Source: Daphnia pulex (lineage: Eukaryota; Arthropoda; Branchiopoda; Diplostraca; Daphniidae). Taken from it: a stretch of 64,000 nucleotides of DNA. The translations under genes and the position numbers were made by a program. Of this stretch, positions 24,547 through 35,698 are shown one piece after another (the stretch's first letter is position 1; each line of letters starts with the position of its first letter). The stretch is from assembly GCF_021134715.1 (NCBI RefSeq), contig NC_060026.1, positions 16,049,001-16,113,000 of the forward strand, read 5' to 3'. The notes under the pieces were generated by a model that searched no databases, was not told the origin of the DNA, and worked only from the letters and a program-made list of their open reading frames with translations.

Positions 24547-25036
24547 TTAGAAGCCACCATTTTGTTGGAGGATTTGGGCAAACCTCTGAGCACAAAGAAG
24601 GTTCAAATCTATGAATCTGTTGACACAATTTACTATACATGTTTCTGTCTTATTATCCATCTTACTGGTAGGTTTATCAATGCAAGTCTCCCAGCATATA
24701 TCATTAAATTTGTTGATCTAAAAGAGACAACTCAGTTAAAGCTTTATGAAACTTTGTAACAAGGTTTGTGCTTACTTGCTGTTGAAACTGTGCTCGTTGT
24801 TGTTCTCTCATAAGGATCCTCTGTGGACAACACAAATTTTCAATTGCAAATGATAGTATACCTTAATGAAAAATATTTCAAACCTGTAGCTCTGCATCTT
24901 CAGAAGCAGAAGATGAAGATTCCATAAAGTTTGAAGAACTGATGGAGTGGGCATTACTGGGCCCAGAGTCAAGCTCTACGGAATAGTCAGGTGCCGGAGC
25001 AGGTTCTGGTGTACTCTTGCTTCCAAAACCAAACAT
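24547..25036 (-). CDS. Tim8: Small TIM chaperone Tim8 with extended N-terminus
   Basis: Three short exons (25036-24884, 24820-24776, 24717-24547) join in frame to 122 residues. The core shows ELQRILMREQQRAQFQQQ, then the twin CX3C motif (CWETC and CIVNC) with the family spacing, and the end RFIDLNLLCAQRFAQILQ, all characteristic of Tim8. The twin cysteines form two disulfides. With Tim13 it escorts hydrophobic precursors across the mitochondrial intermembrane space. About 35 residues (MFGFGSKSTPEPAPAP onward, Ser/Pro/Ala-rich) precede the usual start, where Drosophila Tim8 is about 88 residues. A 5' UTR intron probably ends at ttctag before the ATG. Confidence 0.88.
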
Positions 25037-25800
25037 TTCTAGAACAAAAATAAACTGACTTTATGATAAATATCATTACAACAAGATTCTGACAACATAA
25101 TGTAAGGTCTCGATGGTAAAGTAGAATAAGTAAAGTTTACTCGACGGGCTCCAATAACAGGTCTCAAAGAAGTCTTTACCTTGGGCTTCACAATAACAAC
25201 AATGAATAAAGATTGATGTTTTAATATTCGTTATCAACTGGGCTTTAAATCAAGCAGCGTTTGCTGTACGTGAGGACTTACAGCGTGAAAATTACAGCTT
25301 ATTTTTATAAATTATGAAAATATCACCGGTTTTGCCAGGTGTTAGTCATTTGTTTCCACAGGACTTCGGTCTTTCGTCTGCAAGCTGTTCGTCTACTCGT
25401 GGTCGTGGGTACTGAATCTATTGGTTGTCACTAGGTGGCGTTAGCCAAGCAGCACCGTGACTCCGTCGTTAACAGCCGTTTTAAACTAGTGTAGTGTGCC
25501 AAGATTTAAGACCATACCATTGCGTAGACGGTAAGGCCAGTTGATACACTCATACATTTTGATGTTTTGCTGCAGACCCATTCCAATCCCTAGCAACGAC
25601 CCCTTCTCCCCCAAAGTCAACCTTCAGAAGGAAAGCCCAGTTTACATTTCCTTTGCTTGAAGGTCACGGTGATCATTACGTAAGTTAAACGTGTCATGCA
25701 GTGGTGTAGAGGTTGGGTGAGAACGACACGTGTTTCATCATTATCAAGCAGATAGAATAGCCGCTAGGCTTACGGGGTGAGTCAGGGTGAGAAAAAGTCG
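25037..25800. other. Divergent promoter region Tim8 / Tyr-rich gene
   Basis: No coding sequence. It must contain the non-coding first exon and promoter of Tim8 (minus) and upstream control sequence of the Tyr-rich gene (plus). Confidence 0.5.
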
Positions 25801-25838
25801 TATAAAAGGAGAGAGAAAAGGCGATAGAAATCAGTCGA
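25801..25838 (+). promoter_or_regulatory. TATA box and initiator
   Basis: gtataaaagga at about 25799-25809 is followed about 30 bp later by the arthropod-type initiator atcagtcg. It precedes the first exon of the Tyr/Thr repeat gene, which starts about 90 bp further on. Confidence 0.75.
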
Positions 25839-25922
25839 ACGAGTATCTCCGACACGGCAACAACTGCAGCGCACAATCTGTCACCAACTGCATTCTTCAT
25901 CGTATTAAATCAGTTCGCAATC

Positions 25923-27220
25923 ATGGGTAAATATTTATTTTTAATTCAATTCGTGAATCAATTCCATTTTGTTCCTAGTTGTTTATTTGACTTGTAATTT
26001 TTGAAAATTAATTGTCATATTGTATGTCGTCTACAGTTAACTATGGCGTCGTGCTGCTGTTGGGTGTCGTATCGTTGATGGCTGGGTCGACCACTGGTGT
26101 ACCGATGTCTCCTGGGTATGGTGGATACCAAGCAACAGCAGCGAAAGAATACTACCCCACGCCGCCGCCCTACTACACAACAATAACATACGCTACACCG
26201 ACCTACTACACCGAGGCCCCAAAGTACTACACCACCAAGGCACCGGAGTATTACACCACAACGTACGCTGCCCCTAGCTACTACACCGAAGCGCCAAAGT
26301 ATTACTCTGCCCCGAGCTACACCACGAAAGCGCCCGAGTACTACACGACTGCGTATGCTGCCCCAGTTTACTACACCGAGGCTCCCAAGTATTACACTAC
26401 TACCTACGCTGCCCCAACTTACTACACCGAGGTTCCCAAGTACTACACCAACAAGGCACCCAAGTATTACACTACAACCTACGCTGCCCCAGCTTACTAC
26501 ACCGAGACTACCACGTATTACTCTGCTCCTAGCTACTACACCGAGGCTCCAACTTACTACACCACCAAAGCGGTGGAATACTACACCGAAGCGCCTAAGT
26601 ACTACACTACAGCCTACCTTCCCCCAGCTTACACCACCAAGGCACCGGAGTACTACACCACCAAGGCACCGGAGTACTACACCACCAAGGCACCGGAGTA
26701 CTACACCACCAAGGCACCGGAGTACTACACCACCAAGGCACCGGAGTACTACACCACCAAGGCACCGGAGTACTACACCACCCCGAGCTACACAACCACA
26801 ACTAAGGCGGTCAAGTATTACTACACAGCGGCTGCCCCTTCGTACTACGTTGAACCTAAATACTACACTGATGCTCCAGTTTACTACACCACAACTTACT
26901 CAACACCTAGCTATTACACCGAAGCCCCCAAGTACTACACCGACAAGGCCGAATATTACACAACCCCTTATGCTGCCCCAGTCTACTACACCGAGGAATC
27001 TAAGTATTACTCTGCTCCAAGCTACTACCAAACAGAGGCTCCTGTTTACTACACCACCAAGGCCCCCGAGTATTATACAACTACTTACGCTGCTCCCACC
27101 TACTACACCGATGCTCCGAAGTATTCCTATGCCCCGAGTTACTACACCACGAAGGCACCTGAATATTACACCACAACCTACGCTTCTCCAGCTTACTACA
27201 TGGAGGCTCCTAAATACTAA
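25923..27220 (+). CDS. Secreted Tyr/Thr/Pro repeat protein (cuticle- or adhesive-like)
   Basis: Exon 1 is only ATGG (25923-25926). Exon 2 is 26037-27220. The total is 395 residues. The signal peptide is NYGVVLLLGVVSLMAGSTTG. The rest is low-complexity sequence of blocks such as APxYYTEAPKYYTT and KAPEYYTT; Tyr, Thr, Ala and Pro dominate and there is no cysteine. Six perfect 24-bp copies encode KAPEYYTT. Such Tyr-rich secreted proteins are known as cuticle, eggshell or adhesive matrix proteins, cross-linked through tyrosines; which applies here cannot be seen. The tiny first exon that encodes little beyond the start is common in arthropod cuticular genes. A TATA/Inr promoter lies upstream. Confidence 0.85.
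26639..26782 (+). repeat. Six perfect 24-bp coding tandem repeats
   Basis: aag gca ccg gag tac tac acc acc repeats six times without a mismatch, while the flanking blocks vary. This points to recent expansion or homogenisation, and probably to length polymorphism. Confidence 0.95.
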
Positions 27221-29450
27221 AGCCGAAATTTCAGTTTTATTTAATTATGTTCAGATTGGTCGGTCATATCTTAATAGTTACTTTGGGAATTGATTGTTGA
27301 TCTTAAATGAGATAATACAAATTTTAATGTGGGTAACTATCTTGTAATACTACTCTTAATACCTCCAGAAATTTCGAAATTGCAACAGGTGTTCTTATTT
27401 TTTATGGATCTTGGAAGTGACGAAGTGGTTAGACGAATTTATTTTTCATGATAATTTATGAAAGAGACGTCTGTTTGGTATTTACTCTAATTTTTTTTGA
27501 CATTGATAGTTCTGTTTTCGTTCTGTTGGCGTAACAAATGGGTTCATGGCAAATATTGTGTTTGGCTCTTCATAGAAATTCATTGAAACAAAGGAGATAA
27601 TATTAGAGAGATTTTTCACGTCTTATTACAAAAATGAACAGCTGATTATTTATAAGACACAATGAACAAAAACATTGAAAGGAATTGCTGTATCTGTATT
27701 GTCTACATTAGAACTTCAACGACATTAGAACTCCAAAGACATAATGAGTTCTACTGTCGAGCACTTGAGTTCTATTGTCAGGAATTTTTAATAATATTTA
27801 AAAAAGGAGTTCTTGTGTCTTTTGAGTTCTATTGTCGCATACAAAGACATTTTTATAACTTATTTAAAATATTGGGGTTCTATTGTCGGTGGAGTTCTTC
27901 TGTCTTTGGAGTTCTACGGCGATGGTTCAGCCTTAAGGTATAAAATTTACCAGATGTTGAGTCCAAAGAGTTAATATTTCACAATGTAGGCTTTAAATTA
28001 TTTGTCAAATTGATTGTATTTGCAATTTTCAAATAACTTTCAGTTTTGTTATTACAAGAGGAAGGATTTGATTGCATTGCATTTGCCGCCTGATACAGGC
28101 GATTGTATAGCATCTAGCGGAGAAATTCTTTACTGCTTATCTGCCATTGCCATTCATCGTCTGCTACTTAATTTCTTCATTTCTCACGTGGTCGGAGTGG
28201 AGACGGTCGTCTGGTCGCCATTTTCCTGGATTTTGGAAATTCCTTGTCTAGTTGGTTATCTCTCTTCTAATTACGCTACTATTAAAGTATTGTTTCATAT
28301 TTTTTGTAGTCATTTCGTTTTCATTAAACATTTCTCTCTGAGTCGCTGTCAAACAGTTGTTCTTCATGCCCAGCCCAGCTTTTGATTCTTTGCTCAAAGC
28401 AACTTTCATATTGAAATTTTCCAAAAATAGTTTTGTTCTGGTTGATTTAAGTTAGAATAGTTAATGAACCTAAACATTATTTGTGTTAATCTGTCTATTT
28501 TATTCAGATTCCCTGACTTCAGAAGTTGGTGAGGTGTTCAGGAGACGGGGATATGTTTAGAGATCTGCCCAGAGACCAGGACTCGTGTTCATCACCAAAT
28601 TATTTCATGTAGTAATTTACCTGTTAAGTGAACACTAAGATTATATTGTGATTCTTTTTCCTAAGTTTAGACATCACAATTTTCACAAAAGGTTTTTTTT
28701 TTGTGTTAGGATTCATTTTTGACAGGAATATCAATTCAAAGATTTTTTTTGTGGGGGGGGGGTGTACTTTGGATTCTTTAATTTTATTTCTGAGGGTGGG
28801 CGAGGTGGCAAGATTCAAAGTTAAATGTAAATTCCTTGACCCTTATTCCGTGGTGTTGGAGGACAGCGTCATTTTGAGGTGACAGAATTTTCGAGTATTG
28901 TACATTTCTTATGTTCATGTTCCCAGAAAATTGACTCTTTTAAAGGTTTCAGCCATGTCAAGTGATTTCGTAATGAATGGTCTCAATTAGATATTGTTTT
29001 TTATTAGCTTGACTTTACTTCTCCCCGAGATTAGTTGTTCCCGAGTCCTGACTAATATTGCTATTTTCCGTATCGACTTATTCCTAATAGTAATTGCCGC
29101 AATCTTCTCCTGACTGAATGTTGATGCAGTTTTATCACGGCCATGTTTACAGTTTGACTGATCGGCGATTTCACGTAGTCACACAGACTGGGATAAATTT
29201 TGTTTTTTTATTTGAAGACATTTCTAAAAAGATTTTCCGAATATCAATCAGCTCTTTCTCATGCTAAATAAACTATGTATATTCGTTTACGCTATGTAAT
29301 GTGTTTAAAAGTATTGATTCTTAAAGTTGAAATGTGAAATAAAAAACAGAAATAAATAGTTGGAATTGCATTTATTTTCCCACCTCCGCCCACAATTCCA
29401 CCACATTTTACAATCACACACATTATACATACATACATACATACACTTAA
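27221..29450. other. Intergenic; dispersed GAGTTCTATTGTC motif
   Basis: No supported gene. Between about 27700 and 27920 the phrase gagttctattgtcg or close variants occurs about seven times, with the inverse form agaactccaaagac at 27729. G-rich and T-rich runs lie near 28690-28770. A (ACAT)n microsatellite is at 29428-29445. Confidence 0.55.
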
Positions 29451-29455
29451 GTTAA

Positions 29456-29788
29456 CCCGTTGGCTGCCACGCCATACAACCCGTAGGTTGCTCTCTCTAC
29501 TACTCTACGCGCCATGTCTGAAGGATCCATGACCAAAGTGGGACTTGCCATTGCTGACAAGTCCGGGCTGACACGGTGATAGGAGAAGATGGAATGCACA
29601 ACCTCTAGAATCCATCACCGTATCGACAAGGGGGGAAGTCCCTATGGTGCATTGCCTAACAGGGCCTTTCGGCCAAATCTGGGGCTGGTGCGACTGTCCG
29701 ACCCCGCGGCATGTAAACCACGAGACCGAACAGCGCGGCCCGTGCTAAGGAGCTAACATGGGGGAACAAAGGCGTGGCAGCCAACGGG
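29456..29788. mobile_element. piggyBac-like MITE
   Basis: 333 bp with perfect terminal inverted repeats cccgttggctgccacgcc / ggcgtggcagccaacggg, flanked on both sides by TTAA (29452-29455 and 29789-29792). A TTAA target and CCC at the ends are the signature of piggyBac-type elements. No transposase is inside. One end of the same element recurs at about 43017-43032. Confidence 0.85.
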
Positions 29789-29839
29789 TTAACTAACACA
29801 AAACATATTACCAACAACAAATGATGATCCGCAGCTGAC

Positions 29840-31195
29840 AGTTTTGACACACTGGCGACGTTTTTGGTGTCGGTCTTCTCAACGTCTCCTCTGCATATAA
29901 ACCTGAAAAACAAAACAATAATCATTAAATGACATGGCAATTAAAGTTACACATTGGTACAAGGATCAGATTTTTTGCTCTAAACTTAAACAGTGCACTA
30001 ATATTTGATTAAAATCTGGCTGGCAATATCGAGAAATGTACGCAGAACAAAGCTCACTTGCTAGATTCATGCAAATTTTCCGGAACTATACCGGAAGTAA
30101 GCGATAGCGACTTAACCATTGAGCTCCCGTAAAAATAACCCAGATATTCGTGATCTCCATGAAATTTGGGGTCGATTAGGTGTGATATAAACGAAATCCA
30201 AAATTTGGCCAAAATCGAGAATTTTCCTGAACTATAGTTCAGGAAAATTTTCGAAACCGGAAGTACGCGTACGTAAAAAAGATAACATGAACTTTACCAC
30301 AAATTTGATGAGGATCACGAATATGTGGTTCTTTTGTGCGTCGAATCAATATTTACTGAACTACTGACTAAAATGAGTAAACCGGAAGTAAAAAAAAAAC
30401 ACATATAAAAAATCTAACAAGTGAGCTTTGTTGGAGGAAGAGTTATAGTCAGTTTTCACTAAAAAATTCCACACAACAGCTGCCGATAAATGTTTAAAGA
30501 GATTTGCAAAGTAACTGAAACTGACTGTTTTGACAGCTGAAAATGATCGAAAAGTCATCTAGCGTTAGAAAAAAGAAACGTCTAAGTAACATACTAACAC
30601 TTCTTTTACGCGCAAGAAGGGCCTGATTTTGAAATTATTACACAGACAGAGAGTTTAACGCAAATAGATTACTAGTAGATATAATCTAGGAAAATAAGTG
30701 AATTGTACCTGGCCATAATCCCTTGGTGAGTGACTGCAGGTTTGTCACAGCAACTGAAGTGATCCACTCGCCAGTGAAGCAAGAAAAGTTGACGTGTAGC
30801 AGCATAAGAAGCGCTGAAGCAGCGAAGCTGTATGAGCGTACGTCTTGAAGATAAGAATGGAGCAGAACGTTGGTGGGAGTCCCTCTTCTGTCAAGGACAA
30901 TATCCAGCATTGACTCTAGGATGTCCGTGTGGATCTTGCGTGCTTTTTAAAAAAAATGTTTTACATTAATGAAAACATAAAAATTAAAAAAGCATTTCAA
31001 TCTTTACCTTTTCCAAGAAGCACACTGAAATGTTCATGATGAAAACCCGTAATAATCGCTGCATTACTCCTCAGGTGGGATAAATTTCCTGATGCTAAAG
31101 AAAGTGTTATGAAGTATTGCAGTAGTGTGGTGATAGGTGATATTGATGCTTACCTTTATCATCATATAGGTGATGATTTAGTAGCCCTAAGGCAT
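29840..31195 (-). CDS. Exons of an unrecognised gene
   Basis: Consecutive minus-strand exons close in phase: one ending at the donor at 31154 (start near 31195), then 31094-31008 and 30942-30709, with a possible further exon at about 29893-29812. The peptide runs ...DALGLLNHHLYDDK / SGNLSHLRSNAAIITGFHH / KIHTDILESMLDIVLDRRG / LQDVRSYSFAASALLMLL, and the last possible exon reads PVCQNCQLRI. It looks helical and HEAT-like, but I do not recognise the family. No start or stop was found, so it may be a fragment. A decayed copy of 30930-31660, with a stop in the second exon, lies at 43.07-43.88 kb. The MITE lies to the left, beyond the last possible exon. Confidence 0.45.
30220..30249. repeat. Perfect 30-bp palindrome
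   Basis: aattttcctgaact followed by atagttcaggaaaatt reads the same on both strands without a spacer. It lies in an intron-like gap of the unrecognised minus-strand gene, among several ccggaagt motifs (30065, 30090, 30258, 30381). Confidence 0.9.
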
Positions 31196-31913
31196 CTGAC
31201 GTGGTGTGGTTGGTGTGGTAGCAGTAATTGGAAAATACCTCATACCCGCACATTTATATTCCACTATATGTGTGCTTCAAACATGAGTTTAAGGCTTTTG
31301 ACAGCATGAGGATTTAATGGATGGAAAGTGACTGAGTGCTAGAAGTCAACTTGTTGGAATGACTGACAGTAGCTAATTAGCTATGCATCTAATAATTGAA
31401 GAAATAAGTTGGTATAATATGAAAATAAGGAAACTAGGTCAAGATAAACCTACACAAGATACGAAGATCCATTTGGTATTTGAAATCACAGGAATATAAG
31501 TATAATTAGCAACAATTTGTTTTGTTTAGCCCATTTTTTCGTCTCGTTTCATGACATGGGGACGTAAACAACAAGAGCGACAGTGGCGACATCTAGTAAT
31601 GAGTTTTGAATCTTGTGTTAGTTGCACAATCACAGTAGCGTGAGTGCGTGACATTAACAGGCCGAGTCGTAACTTTCAAAAGTTCCTTCAAAACAAATTA
31701 AAACGTTAAACAACGGAGATCGGATTATGAGGTTACTGTTTTTAAGTAATAGATAACACAATCCTTAGCTTATGATTCTTACTGCATTCTTGACTAAATG
31801 TTTTCAATAGTTTCAGGTGAAGTTTTCGTGTACCTGGCCCAGACCTGGCCAACTAGGTGCTTGTGACAATAGAAATAAAATTGTCTAATTCCAATAATGC
31901 AAGTTCAAGAGCT

Positions 31914-32137
31914 ATGTCTTCTGAAGCTAAACAATTTCTGTTGCAAGGTAGTTATTTTACCAAAATTTATCTGGTGTTCTTTCTCTGTTCTTAAAGGTTT
32001 ATAATGTTCACATGAACTTTTCCCTGTCAAGATTTTGTAAATCTTCAAGATATTGATGCCTTCGCCAGATCCAATTCTTTGCTGCTATCTATTTTGCGGC
32101 ACCACAGCAAGAAAATGCTGCCAATTAAGATTTTGTG
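31914..32137 (+). CDS. Possible two-exon start of an unknown gene
   Basis: ATG at 31914 opens MSSEAKQFLLQ, ending at a donor at 31947. An exon at 32032-32137 continues in frame with DFVNLQDIDAFARSNSLLL and ends ILRHHSKKMLPIKILW at a donor. No convincing third exon was found. It faces away from the unrecognised minus-strand gene. It may be a fragment. Confidence 0.3.
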
Positions 32138-32351
32138 GTAATCGTCACTTAGTTCTAATGTAGGAGGACAATGTAAGATTGATAGATTCGAGGTATTGCT
32201 TTCTGTCACGACAACATGGTTTGAAAATCTAAATAATTAAACATAATCTCCTTTCAGGTTAATCCCTATCCTCTGTTTTGGAAACCTACAAGAGATTACT
32301 GGAATTGAAGACTGATAATTTGTGAAGGTGTAGATAAAACTGATAAATTAA

Positions 32352-32600
32352 AAGTGTATATCTGGGCTCCCTTCTTTTCTGTGGCCCGTTTCCCTAACTA
32401 ACCAGGTCAATCACCCTCTGTGATAACCAGGAGGATGAGGAGGGCTCTGGTCGAACGGGGACTTGGAAGGTGGATTATCTGAGAAAAACTTTTGGAGGGT
32501 CATGAGGAGTCTATCCGGAAATCCTGCTATGACTAATCGCTCCCTAGCAAAACTGGCCTCGTACTCTTCTCTCTCCTTCACCGGCCAGGTATTCTCCCTG
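32352..32600 (-). repeat. Arm 1 of an inverted repeat
   Basis: This matches 33475-33725 in reverse complement, for example cagaaaagaagggagccc, ccccgttcgaccagagccct and gaccctccaaaag. On the minus strand a frame reads TLQKFFSDNPPSKSPFDQS, and the plus strand of the other arm TLQKFSSDHAPSKSPFDQS. A coding origin, perhaps from a mobile element, is possible; I do not recognise it. Confidence 0.7.
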
Positions 32601-33474
32601 GTCGCAGACAATCCAGGCAGTATCAGATACTGATTTAAGGGTTAACTCTTGAAAACAATTAAGTTACGCTAATTTGTCTTTTCAAAGAGCATTTCCATTG
32701 ATGCTGAAGATTAATTCATTTTATTTTGATTCTAGGTGTTGTTTATGTTCCTGTAATTGCTGTCCGAAGGTGCACGTTGTTGCAGCCTATGCTGGTGAAA
32801 GCTCTTATTGCATGAACTCAAACTGGCTGTTCCTTGGTCCTGCTGTCATGTTATGGAAATTGCATAATTATTTTGTTAAATTGTCATCGTCACTATGTAG
32901 TTTACCGTTAATATGTTAAGAAGGAACAAAAAAGAAATATGGGGATTTTTATGTCAAACAAGTAATAAACATGTTTACGGGATTGGGAAAGGAAAGTGGA
33001 GGATGTTGGAGGGAGGGATGTTTCAAGTTTGGATAAAAAACAGTTAATTTATAACCCTACAAACATATCCCTACCAATTAATCTCCAAACCCCACAAACA
33101 TATACCTTCCATTCCTTCAAACCCCGAAAACATACACCTACCAACCCTTAAATCTATACCCTTAACCCTATAAACCAATGTTAAACCTTAATCACGTAAT
33201 ATCTGAAATAAATAAAAAAAAATACACCATATGAACTAATTTTTATTTTCTTTTTAAAATGTTCAAAAAATTCAATAAACAGAGCGGCCGGTTCAAGACG
33301 TATTTCTTCTGTACGAGTTGAACGCAAACCCGCCACCACCGCTGCGGCAATGAGACAAAAAGCAATGGTAGATAGCAAGTAATAAACCATGGCTTTTTCT
33401 TTCATTGGGTAGTGGGTTGCTTTGTTTAACTCGCACATGCTGTTATAGGAAATGTCTACGGCCCCCAGAGATAT

Positions 33475-33725
33475 TTATCTGGACCGAGAAGAAGAGAGAA
33501 GTACGAGGCAAGTTTTACTGGGGAGATGTAGTCATACTAGGCTTCCGGGATAGACACATGACCCTCCAAAAGTTTTCATCGGATCATGCGCCTTCCAAGT
33601 CCCCGTTCGACCAGAGCCCTCCCCTCCTCCTGGTTTCACAGCGGGTGAGTGACCACCGGCGGGCGTTGGTTAGTGGTTAGTTAGGGAAACGGGGCCACAG
33701 AAAAGAAGGGAGCCCAGATATGCAC
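33475..33725 (+). repeat. Arm 2 of an inverted repeat
   Basis: Partner of 32352-32600, about 80% similar by eye and in opposite orientation, with 0.9 kb between them. Both carry the same short open frame. Confidence 0.7.
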
Positions 33726-35698
33726 TTGTAATTTAGCAAACTACAAAATTTATCGGTCTTGAATTACAGCATTCTCTCGTCGGTTTTCACCAATGGTTGA
33801 AGTCCACGAAGGAGTTACCCTGTAAGCAGAATGAACATTTATTTGGATGACAGTAATATTCAAACAAGATTGTAGCAACAGAAAGCAATACCTCCAATCA
33901 AGAGGGCCTGTGTAAGGAAGTAATGGGGAGATTCAAGGGTAGCACCCGACGAGTTAGCAAACAAGGAATCTTGATGACTAAGTCCTTGTCCATTTTCTTG
34001 AAAGGACATGACTTATTCTCATAAAGTCTGTAATGCCAAATTAGAAACCTGTAAATTAAAAAAATAAGTCACCTTATTCATAATTTGTGTCATCAATGTG
34101 CTTGACGTCTATGATCGAAAAGAATTATTAAACAGTAATTAAACATCACTTTACACTCCAAATCATCTCTTAAATTTGAGGTAGACGTCAAGAGATTTAG
34201 ACAGAAGTCAGATCAATACTTAAAATACTTATTAGACTGCAACAAAGAAAGTTCAGTGACATGACAAGTATACTTACACATGAAACCACCAATCAGTTAT
34301 CCAAGGTTCTCTAGAAGATGGAATGATAGACTGGTCCGTGCTGGGGTTGGTGATCTAGGAAATCCAATATAAACAGCAGATAATTATGATGAATTCTAAT
34401 AAAAGATGAGAAGATTACATGTTTCAGCAATACTGTAATAAAGAGCTAGTGTTGGTTGTTACCAGTATCATTTCGATGGCACAATCAGTAAAATTCAATG
34501 ATTTTGAACAAAATAGTTGACGGTAGGCTGCACACTTTCAGGTTTCCTCCTGTAAGTTGATGAAAAACATCAAGGTTAAATATTTTGCATTTGTTCACTC
34601 TTATAAACTTTGTTTACAACTGTTAATACTTAATAGAATACAGAAGATAGAAGACTTTACACAGCCTCAATCATTCAATTCTCCTCTCACACAGACTGTT
34701 CACTGTTAAAAAATCAAACACTCATGTGGAAATAGATGAGAAGAAATACAAATACAAAGTATTATTCAACTGGGCAGAAAACATTATGTAGGAAAATACG
34801 TCGTGACTTTTCTTCTGGTAAACACTTAGCTTAGCACCCACTTGAACTGAGTTTACTTCAAATATGTTGGCAGCACCAGCATGGCTCACTAATTCACTAT
34901 TTTTGCAACTTGCATTCTTCTTTTCTTCAGGTTCAGTTGTTTCAACGATTTAACCACGCTTTAACTGGACCACTTATACTAAAATACCAGCACGACACAC
35001 ACCACTAAGAACTACCAGGCAACTAATCAATGTGGGGAATGCCGGAATGGCAGCCATTGTTGTTGTTATTTAACTGCAGTGGCACCTTGTGGGGGATTCC
35101 TGAAACTTTTATTTCCTCCAATCCAAAGTGTTAAAAAACATCGGTTTGAAAATATTGTGCTTACGAATTTCAGCAACCTTAATAAATGCTCCTTCATCTT
35201 TAAATAAAAGTTCATCAAAGCAGAGTCAACAGATGTATTCTAGACAAATCAGCAATGTCACAAGGATACACAGATGCAGCCGCTGTAATACATGTTTTGG
35301 GGGTAGGACCATCCAGAATTCCAGACAAATCCATGCGAATTTATTGGAATCCTCGGACGGACAAGTTACGGTGTCGAGGCAGACGAATTTCTGCAAGAGT
35401 GCCAAAAGAATTGTACAAAAGTGCATCAATGAAATTTTAAAAAGTTTTAAAACCGGAAGTAGAAAAAAAAACACATTATTAAAAATCTAACAAGTGAGCT
35501 TTGTTGGTGAAATAGTTATCGTCAGTTTTGACTAAAACAATTTCCACACAACAGCTGCATTCATCTATACCGGACATGTAGAGAAAACAAAAATATAGTT
35601 ATTGATTAGTCGAGTATATATATGTGCCCCTCGGTCCCCTCCCCATACAAAAAATTATTAAAGCGACTATTAAATGATTAAACGAAAATTAAAAATTT
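33726..35698. other. Intergenic, with a second copy of a 30.4-kb segment
   Basis: No supported gene. The stretch 35455-35565 (ccggaagtagaaaaa... to ...ccacacaacagctgc) is a copy of about 30380-30485 in the same orientation. The 121-codon frame at 35128 overlaps a competing frame and has no domain. Confidence 0.5.

Noticed and set aside
24429-24759. Plus-strand frames after clathrin light chain
   Set aside because: They are the reverse of the Tim8 exon with the twin CX3C motif.
26355-27293. 312-codon Thr/Pro/Arg-rich frame overlapping the Tyr-rich gene
   Set aside because: Shadow frame of the YYTT repeats; it lacks signal peptide and splice support, while the Tyr frame has both.
35128-35490. 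120-codon frame with CSRCNTC
   Set aside because: The cysteine pair alone is not a zinc finger; two competing frames overlap and the segment end is a repeat.
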